64,000 bases of DNA. Origin: IGN2 sp964639955. GTDB taxonomy: Bacteria > Bacteroidota > Ignavibacteria > Ignavibacteriales > Ignavibacteriaceae. Shown in pieces: positions 52,944 to 62,974 of the stretch. Both the position numbers and the translations under genes were made by a program. Below the pieces are notes generated by a model. That model was given only the letters and a program-made list of their open reading frames with translations. It was not told where the DNA came from and searched no databases. The stretch spans positions 1 to 64,000 of the forward strand of contig CAZXGJ010000002.1 in assembly GCA_964639955.1 (NCBI GenBank), given 5' to 3'. The stretch's first letter is position 1, and each line of letters opens with the position of its first letter.

Positions 52944-54200
52944 ATGTCAGAAAATTCTATATCATCCGATGTTTTAATAGTAGGCGCAGGTATAGCGGGA
53001 ATTACCGCTGCAGTTGAAGCAGCCGAAGCCGGGTTAAATGTTGTGCTGGTTGAAAAACGACCATACATCGGGGGTAAAGTTGCGCAGTTTAATCAGTACT
53101 TTCCTAAACTTTGCCCGCCGGCATGCGGATTGGAAATCAACATCAGACGGTTAAGGACAAATCCAGCAATCAAACTGATAACTTTGGCAGAAGTTAATAA
53201 TTCTAAAAAAGAAAGCGGAAAGTACAGAACAAATATTACCATCAAACCGAGATATGTTAATGACAGGTGTACAGTATGTGGAGAATGTATAAAGGTATGC
53301 CCGGAAAAAAGGCCAAACGATTTCAATTATGCTATGGATGAAACTACTGCAATCTATATTCCTTTTGAAAATTCATATCCGCAGAAATATGTAGTAGATA
53401 TGAATGCTTGTAAAGGAACAAGCTGCAGTAAATGTTTAGAAGTTTGCAAATACAAGGCAATAGATTTAAATGAAAAAGAAAGAAATGTAACTATCAACTC
53501 GGGTGCGGTAATCTGGGCAACAGGCTGGGAGCCGTACGATGCCCGCAGAATCGATAACCTCGGATTTGGTGAGTTCCCGGATGTAATAAATAATGTAATG
53601 ATGGAACGGTTTGCTTCACCGGATGGGCCCACGAAGGGCGAAATCTTAAAACCCTCTACAAAAGAGAAAATAAGCAGTGTTGCCTTTGTTCAATGTGCCG
53701 GGTCAAGAGATGAAAATCATCTGCAGTACTGTTCATCTGTTTGCTGTCTTGCTTCATTAAAGCAAGCTAAATATATCCGTGAACAAAATCCTGAAGCCGA
53801 TATCCATTTTCATTACATAGACATAAGAGCCAATGGATTGTTCGAAGATTTTTACAACTCAGTAAAACAGGATAATAAATTACATTTCCACCGGGGAAAA
53901 GTAGCTAAAGTTATAAAAGATGCTTCCGGCAATAAGCTTGTAGTTGAATCGGAAGACACTCTTACCGGAAATCTTATACAGCATAAAGTTGATATGGTTG
54001 TGTTGGCGACCGGCATGCAGCCGGCAACAGATAATTTGCCAGTTATTAAATCCGGTTTGGATGAATTTGGTTTCTTTAATGGCAATGAAGGTGACTTAAT
54101 TGGCTGTGGTGTAAGTACCCGCCCGAAGGATGTAGCTTCGGTTGTGCAGGAAGCTACCGGTGCAGTTTTAAAGGCTATTCAACAAATAAGAGGAAATTAA
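52944..54200 (+). CDS. qmoA: QmoA flavoprotein (HdrA-like)
   Basis: Subunit of the quinone-interacting membrane-bound oxidoreductase that delivers electrons to AprBA. The 418-residue protein has the FAD fold VGAGIAGITAAVEAAEAGLN, then PYIGGKVAQF, FPKLCPPACGLEINIRRL, ferredoxin-like clusters CTVCGECIKVCPE and CSKCLEVCKYKAI, and FVQCAGSRDENHL. The length is typical of QmoA rather than full HdrA. It is followed after 4 bases by qmoB. Confidence 0.93.
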   Translation: MSENSISSDVLIVGAGIAGITAAVEAAEAGLNVVLVEKRPYIGGKVAQFNQYFPKLCPPACGLEINIRRLRTNPAIKLITLAEVNNSKKESGKYRTNITIKPRYVNDRCTVCGECIKVCPEKRPNDFNYAMDETTAIYIPFENSYPQKYVVDMNACKGTSCSKCLEVCKYKAIDLNEKERNVTINSGAVIWATGWEPYDARRIDNLGFGEFPDVINNVMMERFASPDGPTKGEILKPSTKEKISSVAFVQCAGSRDENHLQYCSSVCCLASLKQAKYIREQNPEADIHFHYIDIRANGLFEDFYNSVKQDNKLHFHRGKVAKVIKDASGNKLVVESEDTLTGNLIQHKVDMVVLATGMQPATDNLPVIKSGLDEFGFFNGNEGDLIGCGVSTRPKDVASVVQEATGAVLKAIQQIRGN

Positions 54201-54204
54201 TACT

Positions 54205-56451
54205 ATGGCAGAAGATACTAAAGTTGGTGTTTATCTCTGTTCCGGCTGTGGAATTGGCGATGCAATAAATATGGAGGAGCTAAGTAAAATTGCTTCCGAA
54301 GAAAATAAAATTCCACTCTGTAAAATAAATCCATGGCTTTGCAGTGAAAATAGTGTTGAGGAAATCAGCAATGATATTAAATCTGAAAATTTTAACCGGG
54401 TCGTTATAGGTGCCTGTTCGCAAAGATTTCTTTCCGACGTTTTCAGATTTGGTACTGAAGTTCTTACGGACAGGGTAAACTTACGAGAAAATGTTGCATG
54501 GACTCATAAACCCAACAACGAAGATACACAAATGCTCGCATCCGATTATCTTCGAATGGGAATTGCTAAAGTTAAGAACAGCAAGCCTCCGGTGCCTTTG
54601 GAACTGCCTGTTAATGAATCTATACTTGTTGTTGGCGGTGGTGTTTCAGGGCTGACTGCTGCCTTATCTGCTGCCAGAGCAGGCAATAAGGTTATACTTG
54701 CCGAAAAAGAGAAACGGCTTGGCGGTTGGCTGAATAAATTTTACAAATTGACCCCAACAAAAACTCCTTACACTGAACTGGAAGACAGCGGGATTGAGGA
54801 CTTGATTGCCGAAGTTGAATCGAACGATAAAATAAAAGTAATTAAATCCTGTACTATCGAAAAAATTTCCGGGCAACCCGGTGATTTTAATGTTTCCTTT
54901 AAAATTAATAACGAAGTACAGGCTGAACCGATAAAAGTCGGGGCAATTGTTCAGTCAACCGGCTGGAAACCTTATGACCCGAATAAACTCGGTGAGCTTG
55001 GTTACGGAAAATTTAATAATGTAATTACAAATATTGAGCTGGAAGAATATTTTAAATCAGGAAAAGAAAATGGAGCATTAAACGGAAAACCGGTTGAAAG
55101 TATAACTTTTATACAATGTGCAGGCTCACGCGACGAAAAACATCTTCCGTATTGCTCAACAATATGCTGTTCTGCTTCTTTGAAGCACGCAATGTATATA
55201 AGAGAGAAATTTCCCGATGCACTCATTTACATTATTTATAAAGATATACGCACACCGGCGCAGCACGAATTATTTTATAAACGTGTTCAGCAGGAAGATA
55301 ATATTTTCTTTACCAAAGGCGAGGTGAGCAACATATCAAAAACTGATGATGGTAAAATTCTAATAGATGTTGATGAAACTCTCATCGGCGAAAAGATACA
55401 ATTAAAATCCGATGTGGTTGTTCTTGCAACCGGAATGGTGCCAAGTACGCTAGTAGAAACGTTCGGTAATGACGCCGATAATGCTGAAACCTCAGGAAAA
55501 GAACAAACTCTCGATGGTAAAAAAGCCGCCGAATCGGCTGAGGTTGGTGCGAGAATATTAAATCTTACTTACAGGCAGGGGACAGATTTACCAACTCTTA
55601 AATATGGTTTCCCAGATTCTCACTTTATTTGTTTCCCTTATGAAACAAGGCGAACAGGAATTTATGCAGCAGGTGCCGTCCGTTCCCCGATGGATACTAC
55701 TACAAGTAAAAATGATGCATTTGGGGCGTCATTAAAAGCAATTCAGTTGTTGTATGCAACTAAAAAAGGAGTTGCTGTACATCCCAGAGCAGGAGACTCT
55801 TCTGCAATCGATATATTTATTCAGAGATGTACACAGTGTAAAAGATGCACTGAAGAATGTCCCTTTGGCTCGCTCGATGAAGATGTTAAAGGTACACCCC
55901 TGCCAAATCCAGCCAGGTGCCGGCGGTGCGGAATTTGCCTTGGTGCTTGCCCTGAACGAATAATTTCGTTCCAGGATTATTCAATCCAATCAATCTCTTC
56001 AATGATTAAAGCTGTCGAAGTTCCAGACGAGTTTGAAGAGAAACCAAGAATACTTGCATTCCTTTGTGAGAATGATGCCTATCCTGCATTGGATATCGTA
56101 GGAAAATACAGGCTGCAGTACGATCCTAATATTCGTGTTATTCCCGTAAGATGTCTTGGTGCTGTTAATGTTGTGTGGATTGCCGATGCCCTCTCCAGAG
56201 GTTTTGACGGCATATTATTGATTGGCTGCAAATATGGTGATGATTATCAATGCCATTACGTGAGGGGAAGCGAGCTTGCAAACAAACGAATGGAAAACGT
56301 ACAGGAGAAGCTTAAACAACTGGTGCTCGAACCTGAAAGAGTAAAAATTTTAACTCTGGCTATCAGCGAATACAATCAACTGCCCGGTATATTTAACGAT
56401 TTTGTTGAGGAGATAACTGAAATCGGTTTCAACCCCTACAAGGGTATGTAA
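54205..56451 (+). CDS. qmoB: QmoB flavoprotein with MvhD-like C-terminus
   Basis: A 748-residue HdrA/MvhD fusion. Residues 1-130 carry CSGCGIGDAI and GACSQRFLSDVFRF. An FAD fold (VVGGGVSGLTAALSAARAGN) and CAGSRDEKHLPYCSTICC follow. Near 545-600 are two [4Fe-4S] motifs (CTQCKRCTEECPFG, CRRCGICLGACPE). The last 140 residues are the MvhD domain (FLCENDAYPALDIVG, VIPVRCLGAVN, GCKYGDDYQCHYVRG). All elements are intact. qmoC does not follow; it is 7.3 kb downstream. Confidence 0.93.
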   Translation: MAEDTKVGVYLCSGCGIGDAINMEELSKIASEENKIPLCKINPWLCSENSVEEISNDIKSENFNRVVIGACSQRFLSDVFRFGTEVLTDRVNLRENVAWTHKPNNEDTQMLASDYLRMGIAKVKNSKPPVPLELPVNESILVVGGGVSGLTAALSAARAGNKVILAEKEKRLGGWLNKFYKLTPTKTPYTELEDSGIEDLIAEVESNDKIKVIKSCTIEKISGQPGDFNVSFKINNEVQAEPIKVGAIVQSTGWKPYDPNKLGELGYGKFNNVITNIELEEYFKSGKENGALNGKPVESITFIQCAGSRDEKHLPYCSTICCSASLKHAMYIREKFPDALIYIIYKDIRTPAQHELFYKRVQQEDNIFFTKGEVSNISKTDDGKILIDVDETLIGEKIQLKSDVVVLATGMVPSTLVETFGNDADNAETSGKEQTLDGKKAAESAEVGARILNLTYRQGTDLPTLKYGFPDSHFICFPYETRRTGIYAAGAVRSPMDTTTSKNDAFGASLKAIQLLYATKKGVAVHPRAGDSSAIDIFIQRCTQCKRCTEECPFGSLDEDVKGTPLPNPARCRRCGICLGACPERIISFQDYSIQSISSMIKAVEVPDEFEEKPRILAFLCENDAYPALDIVGKYRLQYDPNIRVIPVRCLGAVNVVWIADALSRGFDGILLIGCKYGDDYQCHYVRGSELANKRMENVQEKLKQLVLEPERVKILTLAISEYNQLPGIFNDFVEEITEIGFNPYKGM

Positions 56452-56564
56452 TAATATGACAACAGAATGCATACAAAATTGCTAAAAACGTTGATTTTAC
56501 TTCGCTGTAACAATAATTTTATCCAGGTAATAAATTAGTTTAATAAATAAAGACCCGGTAAATT

Positions 56565-56732
56565 TTGATTGCATCCAGCTTAAAAGGGGAACTGGCACGT
56601 GTCCTTCATCCAGTACAAATTTCTGAAACCCTTCCGGATATTTCCGATCTGAAAGAATTTTTCTCTGAAGATTATTTAAAGAGTATAAGCAACAATTTAT
56701 TTATAACATGGAGAGCCAATGGCAAAATCTAA
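56565..56732 (+). CDS. Possible small protein between qmoB and sat
   Basis: A 55-residue frame from TTG 56565 to a stop at 56730-56732, overlapping the sat start by 14 bases. It reads LIASSLKGELARVLHPVQ ... ITWRANGKI; no family is recognised. It starts directly after an in-frame stop, so it cannot be a larger remnant in this frame. The ribosome site is weak. It could be a leader peptide for sat or chance, so I keep confidence low. Confidence 0.25.
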   Translation: MIASSLKGELARVLHPVQISETLPDISDLKEFFSEDYLKSISNNLFITWRANGKI

Positions 56733-57942
56733 ATTAATAAATCCTCATGGCAGCGAAGTGCTTAAAATTCTTCTTCTCAGCGGAAAAGAAAAAGATGAAG
56801 AATTAAAGAAAGCTAAAACGCTCCCAAAGGTTGTTCTTTCTTCCAGAGAGACGGGCGACCTGATAATGCTCGGTATAGGTGGATTCACCCCTCTCGATGG
56901 TTTCATGAATTATAATGACTGGAAAGGCGTTTGCGAACAAATGAAAATGACCAACGGTTTGTTCTGGCCTATCCCCATCACAATGTCTAATGATGAAAAA
57001 ATTAATCCCGGTAATGAAATCTGCCTTATCTCCGGTGAAACAAATGAAATTATGGGTACGATGAAAGTAACTGAAAGTTATAAAATCGATAAAGATTTTG
57101 AATGTAAAAATGTATTCACAACAAACGACAAAGAACACCCCGGCGTTAAAATGGTAATGGAACAAAAGGAATGGAATATTGCCGGTTCAGTAAAAGTGCT
57201 CTCAGAAAGCTACTTCCCTGAGGAGTTCAAAGGTATTTATCAAAGACCAGCCGAGAGCAGGAAAATTTTTGAAGAAAGAGGCTGGAGAACCATTGCAGCC
57301 TTGCAGCTTCGTAATCCAATGCACCGTTCGCATGAATATCTTGCAAAAATTGCTATCGAAGTTTCTGATGGTCTCTACATTCATCAGCTGGTTGGAAAAC
57401 TTAAACCCGGTGACATTCCTGCCGATGTAAGAGTTAATTGTATAAACACACTTGTTGAAAACTACTTTGTTAAAGATAAAGTTGTTATGGGCGGTTATCC
57501 TCTTGATATGCGTTATGCCGGCCCGAGGGAAGGTCTTCTGCATGGTTTGTTCCGCCAGAATTTTGGCTGCACTCATATGATTATCGGTCGTGACCACGCC
57601 GGTGTTGGAGATTATTATGGTCCGTTCGATGCACAGGATGCTTATTACAAACTCTGGGAAGGTGCTTTAGAATGCCAGATGCTTCCAATAGACTGGACAT
57701 TCTGGTGTTACAAGTGTGGAGGAATGGCTTCGATGAAAACCTGCCCGCATCCGAAAGAAGACAGATTATTCCTGAGCGGTACTGCTCTTCGCAAAGGTCT
57801 TTCGGAAGGCGGAGATATTCCGGCTGAATTCAGCCGTCCTGAAGTACTTGCTGTTTTGAAAGAATATTATGCAGGTCTTTCAGAAAAAGTCGAAGTGAAG
57901 ATGCACGGTCATGCAACCGGCGAGGCTAAAACAAAAAAATAG
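56719..57942 (+). CDS. sat: Sulfate adenylyltransferase (ATP sulfurylase)
   Basis: Activates sulfate to APS, the first step of sulfate reduction. The 407-residue, homo-oligomeric type has QLRNPMHRSHEYLAKIA (the nucleotide-binding HxxH region), GRDHAGVGDYYGPFDA and the zinc site CYKCGGMASMKTCPH, then LSGTALRKGLSEG. No APS kinase domain is attached, as expected of the dissimilatory enzyme. The ATG is preceded by GGAGAG. It is followed by aprB after 76 bases. Confidence 0.97.
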   Translation: MAKSKLINPHGSEVLKILLLSGKEKDEELKKAKTLPKVVLSSRETGDLIMLGIGGFTPLDGFMNYNDWKGVCEQMKMTNGLFWPIPITMSNDEKINPGNEICLISGETNEIMGTMKVTESYKIDKDFECKNVFTTNDKEHPGVKMVMEQKEWNIAGSVKVLSESYFPEEFKGIYQRPAESRKIFEERGWRTIAALQLRNPMHRSHEYLAKIAIEVSDGLYIHQLVGKLKPGDIPADVRVNCINTLVENYFVKDKVVMGGYPLDMRYAGPREGLLHGLFRQNFGCTHMIIGRDHAGVGDYYGPFDAQDAYYKLWEGALECQMLPIDWTFWCYKCGGMASMKTCPHPKEDRLFLSGTALRKGLSEGGDIPAEFSRPEVLAVLKEYYAGLSEKVEVKMHGHATGEAKTKK

Positions 57943-58018
57943 TAAAAAATTGTTCGATGATTACTTATAAAAGAAAAAAACTCTATCATTATCATCAATT
58001 ATTAAAGGAGATATAATA

Positions 58019-58456
58019 ATGCCTAGTTTTGTGCTTCCAGATAAGTGCGACGGGTGCAAGGCGCTGGATAAAACTGCTTGCCAGTATATTTGCCCCAACG
58101 ACTTAATGGTACTAAACAAAAACGCAATGAAGGCTTACAACCGTGAACCCGAAATGTGCTGGGAATGTTACAATTGTGTTAAAATTTGCCCGACACAGGC
58201 TATAGAGATTCGAGGTTATGCTGATTTTGTTCCGCTTGGTGCTGCTGTAACTCCAATGCGTAGTACAGATAGTATTATGTGGACTGTAAAATTCAGGAAC
58301 GGAAGCCTGAAGCGTTTCAAATTCCCCATCCGTACAACACCTGAAGGTGAAGCAAAACCGGATGGCGGTTACCCGACACACGATGACCTTATGAGCCCTG
58401 CGCTATATTCAGAGCCGGGGGCAGCAGGCTTACAATCTATTCCATCATTTAAATAA
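58019..58456 (+). CDS. aprB: APS reductase beta subunit
   Basis: A 145-residue electron-entry subunit of adenylylsulfate reductase with two [4Fe-4S] sites: CDGCKALDKTACQYICPNDL and CWECYNCVKICPTQAI. The C-terminal tail (about 100-145) is the arm that wraps around AprA in the family. AAAGGAGAT precedes the ATG. It is 27 bases before aprA, giving the conserved aprBA order. Confidence 0.97.
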   Translation: MPSFVLPDKCDGCKALDKTACQYICPNDLMVLNKNAMKAYNREPEMCWECYNCVKICPTQAIEIRGYADFVPLGAAVTPMRSTDSIMWTVKFRNGSLKRFKFPIRTTPEGEAKPDGGYPTHDDLMSPALYSEPGAAGLQSIPSFK

Positions 58457-58483
58457 TTAACCAATAATAAGGAGATATAAAAA

Positions 58484-60388
58484 ATGGCAAATTTCCAAAC
58501 GGTAGAAGTTAAAACTGATCTTCTCATTGTTGGTGGCGGTATGGCTGCATGCGGTGCTGCCGTAGAAGCTGCTTACTGGGCAAAGAAAAAAGGGTTAAAA
58601 GTTACCCTTGTTGATAAAGCAGCAGTAGACCGCAGTGGTGCTGTAGCGATGGGATTATCGGCTATAAATCAGTATGTCGGCCTGAAAGATGGTCAGAACA
58701 CAATGAAAGATTATGTTGATTACGTCCGCAATGATTTAATGGGAATTACGAGAGAAGATCTCGTTTATAATATTGCAAGACACGTCGATTCTTCAGTTCA
58801 TCTTTTTGAAAAATGGGGTCTTCCTATCTGGAAAGATGAAAATGGCGCTTATGTTCATGAAGGCAGATGGCAGCTGATGATCAATGGTGAATCTTACAAA
58901 GTTGTGGTTGCTGAAGCAGCAAAAAATGCTTTAGGAATTGAAAATATTTATGAACGTGTTTTTATTGTTGGTCCTATTATGGATGGCGATCGCTGTGTAG
59001 GTGCAGTAGGATTCAGCGTACGTGAAGAAAAATTCTATGTCTTTAAATCCAAAGCTGTTCTCGTTGCAATGGGTGGTGCTGTTCACGTATTTAAACCCCG
59101 TTCATCCGGTGAAGGATTAGGGCGAGCCTGGTATCCTCCATGGAACTCGGGATCGAGCGCCTACTTTACAATTAAAGCTGGTGCTGAAATGACTTGCCAG
59201 GAAGTTAGGTTTATACCCGTACGTTTCAAAGATGCTTACGGTCCTGTTGGCGCATGGTTCCTTCTGTTCAAATCCAGGGCTACAAATGGATTAGGTGAAT
59301 CTTATATGGATACCAGAAAACCCGAACTTGATAACTGGGCTCCGTACGGTAAAGTAAAACCTGTCCCTGCAAATCTTCGTAACTGGCTGATGATGCTCGA
59401 TGTAAATGAAGGAAAAGGTCCTATTTTTATGCGAACAGAAGAAGCTATAAATAAAATTGCATCTTCCAGCGGAGACGAAAAAGCTGCAAAGAAAAAATTG
59501 AAAGAATTAGAAGCAGAAGCCTGGGAAGACTTTCTGGATATGACAATATCTCAGGCAATATTGTGGGCAGCTACTAATACTGCACCTGAAGAAAGACCTT
59601 CAGAAATTGCTGCTGCCGAACCATACTTTATTGGCTCACATTCCGGTGCTTCGGGTGCCTGGGTAAGCGGTCCTAAAGATGTAGCTCCCGATGAATACTT
59701 CTGGGGATACGATTGTATGTCAACAGTAAGTGGTCTGTTTTGTGCAGGCGATGCCTCAGGTGCTTCAAGCCATAAATTCTCTTCCGGTTCACATGCCGAA
59801 GGCAGAATTGCTGCAAAAGCTGCGATCAGGTACGTTGTGGATCACTCAGGAGATGTTAAGATCGATGCTGCAGAAGTTGAGAAGATGAAAGCTGAAATTC
59901 TTAAGCCGCTTGATATTTATGCGCAGTTCTGCAGCAAAACGGTTACACCCGATGTTAACCCAAATTATATTTTGCCAAAAATGTTTATGTTCCGTCTGCA
60001 GAAGATTATGGATGAATACGCCGGTGGTGTTTCAACTGCTTTTACAACCAGTAAAACTTTGCTGGAAAAAGGTTTGGAACTTCTCGGATTGCTTAGAGAG
60101 GACTCAAAGCATCTGGCTGCTGCAGATCTGCACGACTTAATGCGATGCTGGGAAAATGTTCACCGCATGTGGCAGGCAGAAGCGCACGTCAGAACTATGT
60201 TGTTCCGCGAAGAAACACGCTGGCCCGGTTACTATTTCAGAGCAGATAAACCTGCAATGGATAATAAGAACTGGGATGCCTTCGCAAACTGTAAATATGA
60301 TCCGCATACTGATAAATGGGAGATGATTAAACGCCCGGTTATCAGGATTTATAAAGAAGCAGCTGAGCACGAATTATTAGGCGGTTAA
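58484..60388 (+). CDS. aprA: APS reductase alpha subunit
   Basis: A flavoprotein of 634 residues that reduces APS to AMP and sulfite. FAD-binding start LLIVGGGMAACGAAVEAAYW, then DKAAVDRSGAVAMGLSAINQY in abbreviated form, SYKVVVAEAAKNALG, VEKWG-like active-site segments and PAEGRIAAKAA-type C-terminal FAD contact (FSSGSHAEGRIAAKAA). The fumarate-reductase-like fold is complete. AAGGAGATATAAAAA precedes the ATG. It is followed by a strong hairpin and a gene-free 220 bases. Confidence 0.97.
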   Translation: MANFQTVEVKTDLLIVGGGMAACGAAVEAAYWAKKKGLKVTLVDKAAVDRSGAVAMGLSAINQYVGLKDGQNTMKDYVDYVRNDLMGITREDLVYNIARHVDSSVHLFEKWGLPIWKDENGAYVHEGRWQLMINGESYKVVVAEAAKNALGIENIYERVFIVGPIMDGDRCVGAVGFSVREEKFYVFKSKAVLVAMGGAVHVFKPRSSGEGLGRAWYPPWNSGSSAYFTIKAGAEMTCQEVRFIPVRFKDAYGPVGAWFLLFKSRATNGLGESYMDTRKPELDNWAPYGKVKPVPANLRNWLMMLDVNEGKGPIFMRTEEAINKIASSSGDEKAAKKKLKELEAEAWEDFLDMTISQAILWAATNTAPEERPSEIAAAEPYFIGSHSGASGAWVSGPKDVAPDEYFWGYDCMSTVSGLFCAGDASGASSHKFSSGSHAEGRIAAKAAIRYVVDHSGDVKIDAAEVEKMKAEILKPLDIYAQFCSKTVTPDVNPNYILPKMFMFRLQKIMDEYAGGVSTAFTTSKTLLEKGLELLGLLREDSKHLAAADLHDLMRCWENVHRMWQAEAHVRTMLFREETRWPGYYFRADKPAMDNKNWDAFANCKYDPHTDKWEMIKRPVIRIYKEAAEHELLGG

Positions 60389-60421
60389 TCGTGCAAATTT
60401 GTTGAATCTGCATTGTTTAAG

Positions 60422-60451
60422 TCCTCCTCAGGATATTTTTCCTGAGGAGGA
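60422..60451. terminator. Perfect 12-bp hairpin downstream of aprA
   Basis: TCCTCCTCAGGA (60422-60433) and TCCTGAGGAGGA (60440-60451) pair perfectly around a 6-base TATTTT loop, 34 bases after the aprA stop. The following bases are A/T-rich (TAATAATATTTT) but not a clean T-run, so it may be a terminator or an mRNA-stabilising stem separating sat-aprBA from hppA. Confidence 0.65.
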
Positions 60452-60608
60452 TAATAATATTTTAATTGTTGAATTTGAAATCCTCATAGTTATATAGAAT
60501 AAGTTTTTTAAATTGCTGTGGGGATTTTTTTTATTTCTTGTTGTAAAATCTTTACAACAGGCAATTGTTCTTACTGTTGTTTTATTGTTCAATTAATTGG
60601 AGAAATTT

Positions 60609-62675
60609 ATGCCTAATTGGATCTACCTGATTCCCTTGCTGGGAATAATTGCACTGCTATTTGCCTTATATAAGGCGAAATGGATATACCGTCAAGACCC
60701 CGGAACAGAAAAAATGATAGAAATAGCCGGCTATGTGCGCGAAGGTGCTATGGCATTTCTTAATCGGGAATACCGGGTACTTGGGATTTTCGTAATTATA
60801 GCTGCCATACTTTTATCTGTTGCAAACTGGAATCTGCCTGATAGCAGTCCGATAATTGCGCTATCATTTATCTTTGGTGCTTTTTGTTCAGCATTATCGG
60901 GCTTTTTCGGGATGCGGGTTGCCACAGCAGCAAACGTAAGAACAACAAACGCTGCCAGAAAAAGTCTTAACAACGCTTTAGCTGTTGCTTTCTCCGGAGG
61001 AACTGTTATGGGTATGTCTGTGGTTGGGCTTGGACTTTTAGGTTTGGGCATCCTGATGATTATTTACTCAAATATATTTCTGAATCCTTCTGGTACCATT
61101 AATTTCATTCGTGTTGTTAGTGTAATTACAGGTTTTTCATTTGGTGCGTCTTCAATTGCTTTGTTTGCCAGGGTTGGCGGCGGAATATATACCAAAGCAG
61201 CAGATGTTGGAGCCGATTTGGTTGGTAAAGTTGAAGCCGGCATTCCCGAAGATGATCCACGTAACCCGGCAACAATAGCAGATAACGTTGGCGATAATGT
61301 TGGTGATGTAGCCGGGATGGGTGCAGACCTTTTTGAAAGTTATGTCGGATCAATTGTTGGAACAATGGTGCTGGGTATTGTTTATGAAAATGTTAACCTG
61401 ATAATTCTTCCATTATTCCTTGCAGGCTTAGGAATAATATGTTCAATACTCGGTACATTCGCGGTCAGGACTAAAGAAGGTGGCAATCCGCAGGTTGCAC
61501 TTAATCTTGGAACTTTCGGTGCTGGCATATTAATGGTAATTCTCACATATCCGGTTGTTTATTATTTTATTCCTGAAGCAGCCGAACCTATAAAAGACAT
61601 TACAGGAACTCTTAAAACCCTTACGGCATTTAATATTTTTCTGGTTACCGTTATTGGTTTAGTCGCAGGCATTGCAATCGGATTAACGACTGAATATTAT
61701 ACCTCCGAGTCGAAAAAACCGGCTCGTACAATTGCGGCTCAATCTCAAACCGGACCGGCAACAAATATTATTGCAGGGCTGGCACTGGGTATGAGATCTA
61801 CAACTCTGCCTGTATTTTATATCGCTGGAGGAATCGTTTTATCATATTACTTTGCGGGTCTTTATGGCATCGCTATTGCCGCTCTCGGAATGCTTTCAAC
61901 AACCGGCATTCAGCTTGCAGTAGATGCTTATGGACCTGTAGCAGATAATGCTGGTGGGATTGCCGAAATGAGCGGGCTGCCAAAAGAAGTAAGACAGCGC
62001 ACAGATAAGCTTGACGCAGTCGGGAACACAACAGCAGCTATTGGTAAAGGCTTCGCTATCGGCTCTGCTGCACTTACTGCCCTGGCTTTGTTCAGCGCTT
62101 ATCAATCGATGGCGCAGATAAAAGTTATTGATGTGAGTAATCCATACGTGATGGCCGGATTATTTATTGGCGGTATTCTACCATTTCTGTTCAGCTCATT
62201 GGCTATGCGTGCAGTAGGAGAAGCTGCCTTTGATATGATTAAAGAAGTTAGAAGGCAATTCAAAGAAATTCCCGGGCTTATCGAAGGAAAAGGAAAAGCC
62301 GACTATGCAAAATGTGTGGATATTGCTACTGCTGCAGCAATCAAAAGAATGATTGCGCCGGGTTTGATTGCAATTATTACTCCGATAGTATTTGGTTTTA
62401 TTAGCAAAGAAGCACTTGGTGGTTTACTGGTGGGTGTAACAGTAACAGGAGTGTTGATGGCAATTTTTCAGGCAAATGCCGGAGGTGCCTGGGATAATGC
62501 TAAGAAACATATTGAGGCAGGAGCTTTTGGTGGCAAGGGCTCCGATCCGCATAAGGCAGCAGTTGTTGGTGATACAGTTGGTGATCCTTTTAAAGATACC
62601 TCTGGACCATCTCTGAATATTTTAATTAAGCTTATGTCTGTAATTGCACTAGTAATTGCACCTTTAATTTTGTAA
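60609..62675 (+). CDS. hppA: Membrane-bound pyrophosphatase (K+-dependent type)
   Basis: Ion-pumping pyrophosphatase of 688 residues with about 16 helices. Substrate site: GGGIYTKAADVGADLVGKVE and DDPRNPATIADNVGDNVGD; the second acidic site is near DNAKKHIE and SDPHKAAVVGDTVGDPFKD. The GNTTAAIGKG segment has Ala where potassium-independent enzymes have Lys, so it should need potassium. Na+ versus H+ pumping is undecided. Next to sat it removes the PPi made during sulfate activation and conserves its energy. ATG 60609 follows TTGGAG. Confidence 0.95.
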   Translation: MPNWIYLIPLLGIIALLFALYKAKWIYRQDPGTEKMIEIAGYVREGAMAFLNREYRVLGIFVIIAAILLSVANWNLPDSSPIIALSFIFGAFCSALSGFFGMRVATAANVRTTNAARKSLNNALAVAFSGGTVMGMSVVGLGLLGLGILMIIYSNIFLNPSGTINFIRVVSVITGFSFGASSIALFARVGGGIYTKAADVGADLVGKVEAGIPEDDPRNPATIADNVGDNVGDVAGMGADLFESYVGSIVGTMVLGIVYENVNLIILPLFLAGLGIICSILGTFAVRTKEGGNPQVALNLGTFGAGILMVILTYPVVYYFIPEAAEPIKDITGTLKTLTAFNIFLVTVIGLVAGIAIGLTTEYYTSESKKPARTIAAQSQTGPATNIIAGLALGMRSTTLPVFYIAGGIVLSYYFAGLYGIAIAALGMLSTTGIQLAVDAYGPVADNAGGIAEMSGLPKEVRQRTDKLDAVGNTTAAIGKGFAIGSAALTALALFSAYQSMAQIKVIDVSNPYVMAGLFIGGILPFLFSSLAMRAVGEAAFDMIKEVRRQFKEIPGLIEGKGKADYAKCVDIATAAAIKRMIAPGLIAIITPIVFGFISKEALGGLLVGVTVTGVLMAIFQANAGGAWDNAKKHIEAGAFGGKGSDPHKAAVVGDTVGDPFKDTSGPSLNILIKLMSVIALVIAPLIL

Positions 62676-62680
62676 AACTG

Positions 62681-62950
62681 ATGGAGAAGAAAACTGAAAG
62701 ACCGGTTTGTCCGCATTGTAAAAATGAAATGCTACCTTGGATGCCTCCGGCTGAATCATCCTGGGGTGAGAACATTCAGTTTGTATGTTTTAATGATGAA
62801 TGCACTTATTTTGTGAGAGGTTGGAAGCACATGTGGGAAAACTTCAATGTAAAATCTTCTTACAGGCATAGATTGGATCCTGCAACCGGTGAATCCGGAC
62901 CTCTTCCTGTCTGGTCTGTTGATGCACTTAAAGACAGGATTACATTATGA
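62681..62950 (+). CDS. Small zinc-ribbon protein (Ogr/Delta-like)
   Basis: An 89-residue protein with a four-cysteine zinc-ribbon-like motif, CPHCKNEM ... FVCFNDECTYFVRGW, then an aromatic, charged tail. It starts 5 bases after hppA and ends 24 bases before the YkgJ-type gene, so it is in the hppA-qmoC transcription unit. Its function is unknown; a role in assembly or regulation of the sulfate-reduction enzymes is only a guess from position. Confidence 0.75.
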   Translation: MEKKTERPVCPHCKNEMLPWMPPAESSWGENIQFVCFNDECTYFVRGWKHMWENFNVKSSYRHRLDPATGESGPLPVWSVDALKDRITL

Positions 62951-62974
62951 AAAAATCAGAATCGGGGTTATAGT

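Noticed and set aside
56588..56605. TGGCAC resembling a sigma-54 -24 element upstream of sat
   Set aside because: The expected -12 element is CTTCA rather than TTGC, so the match is incomplete.
56452..56718. Degraded qmoC between qmoB and sat
   Set aside because: No Fe-S motif or membrane helix is encoded there in any frame, and a good qmoC begins at 63779.
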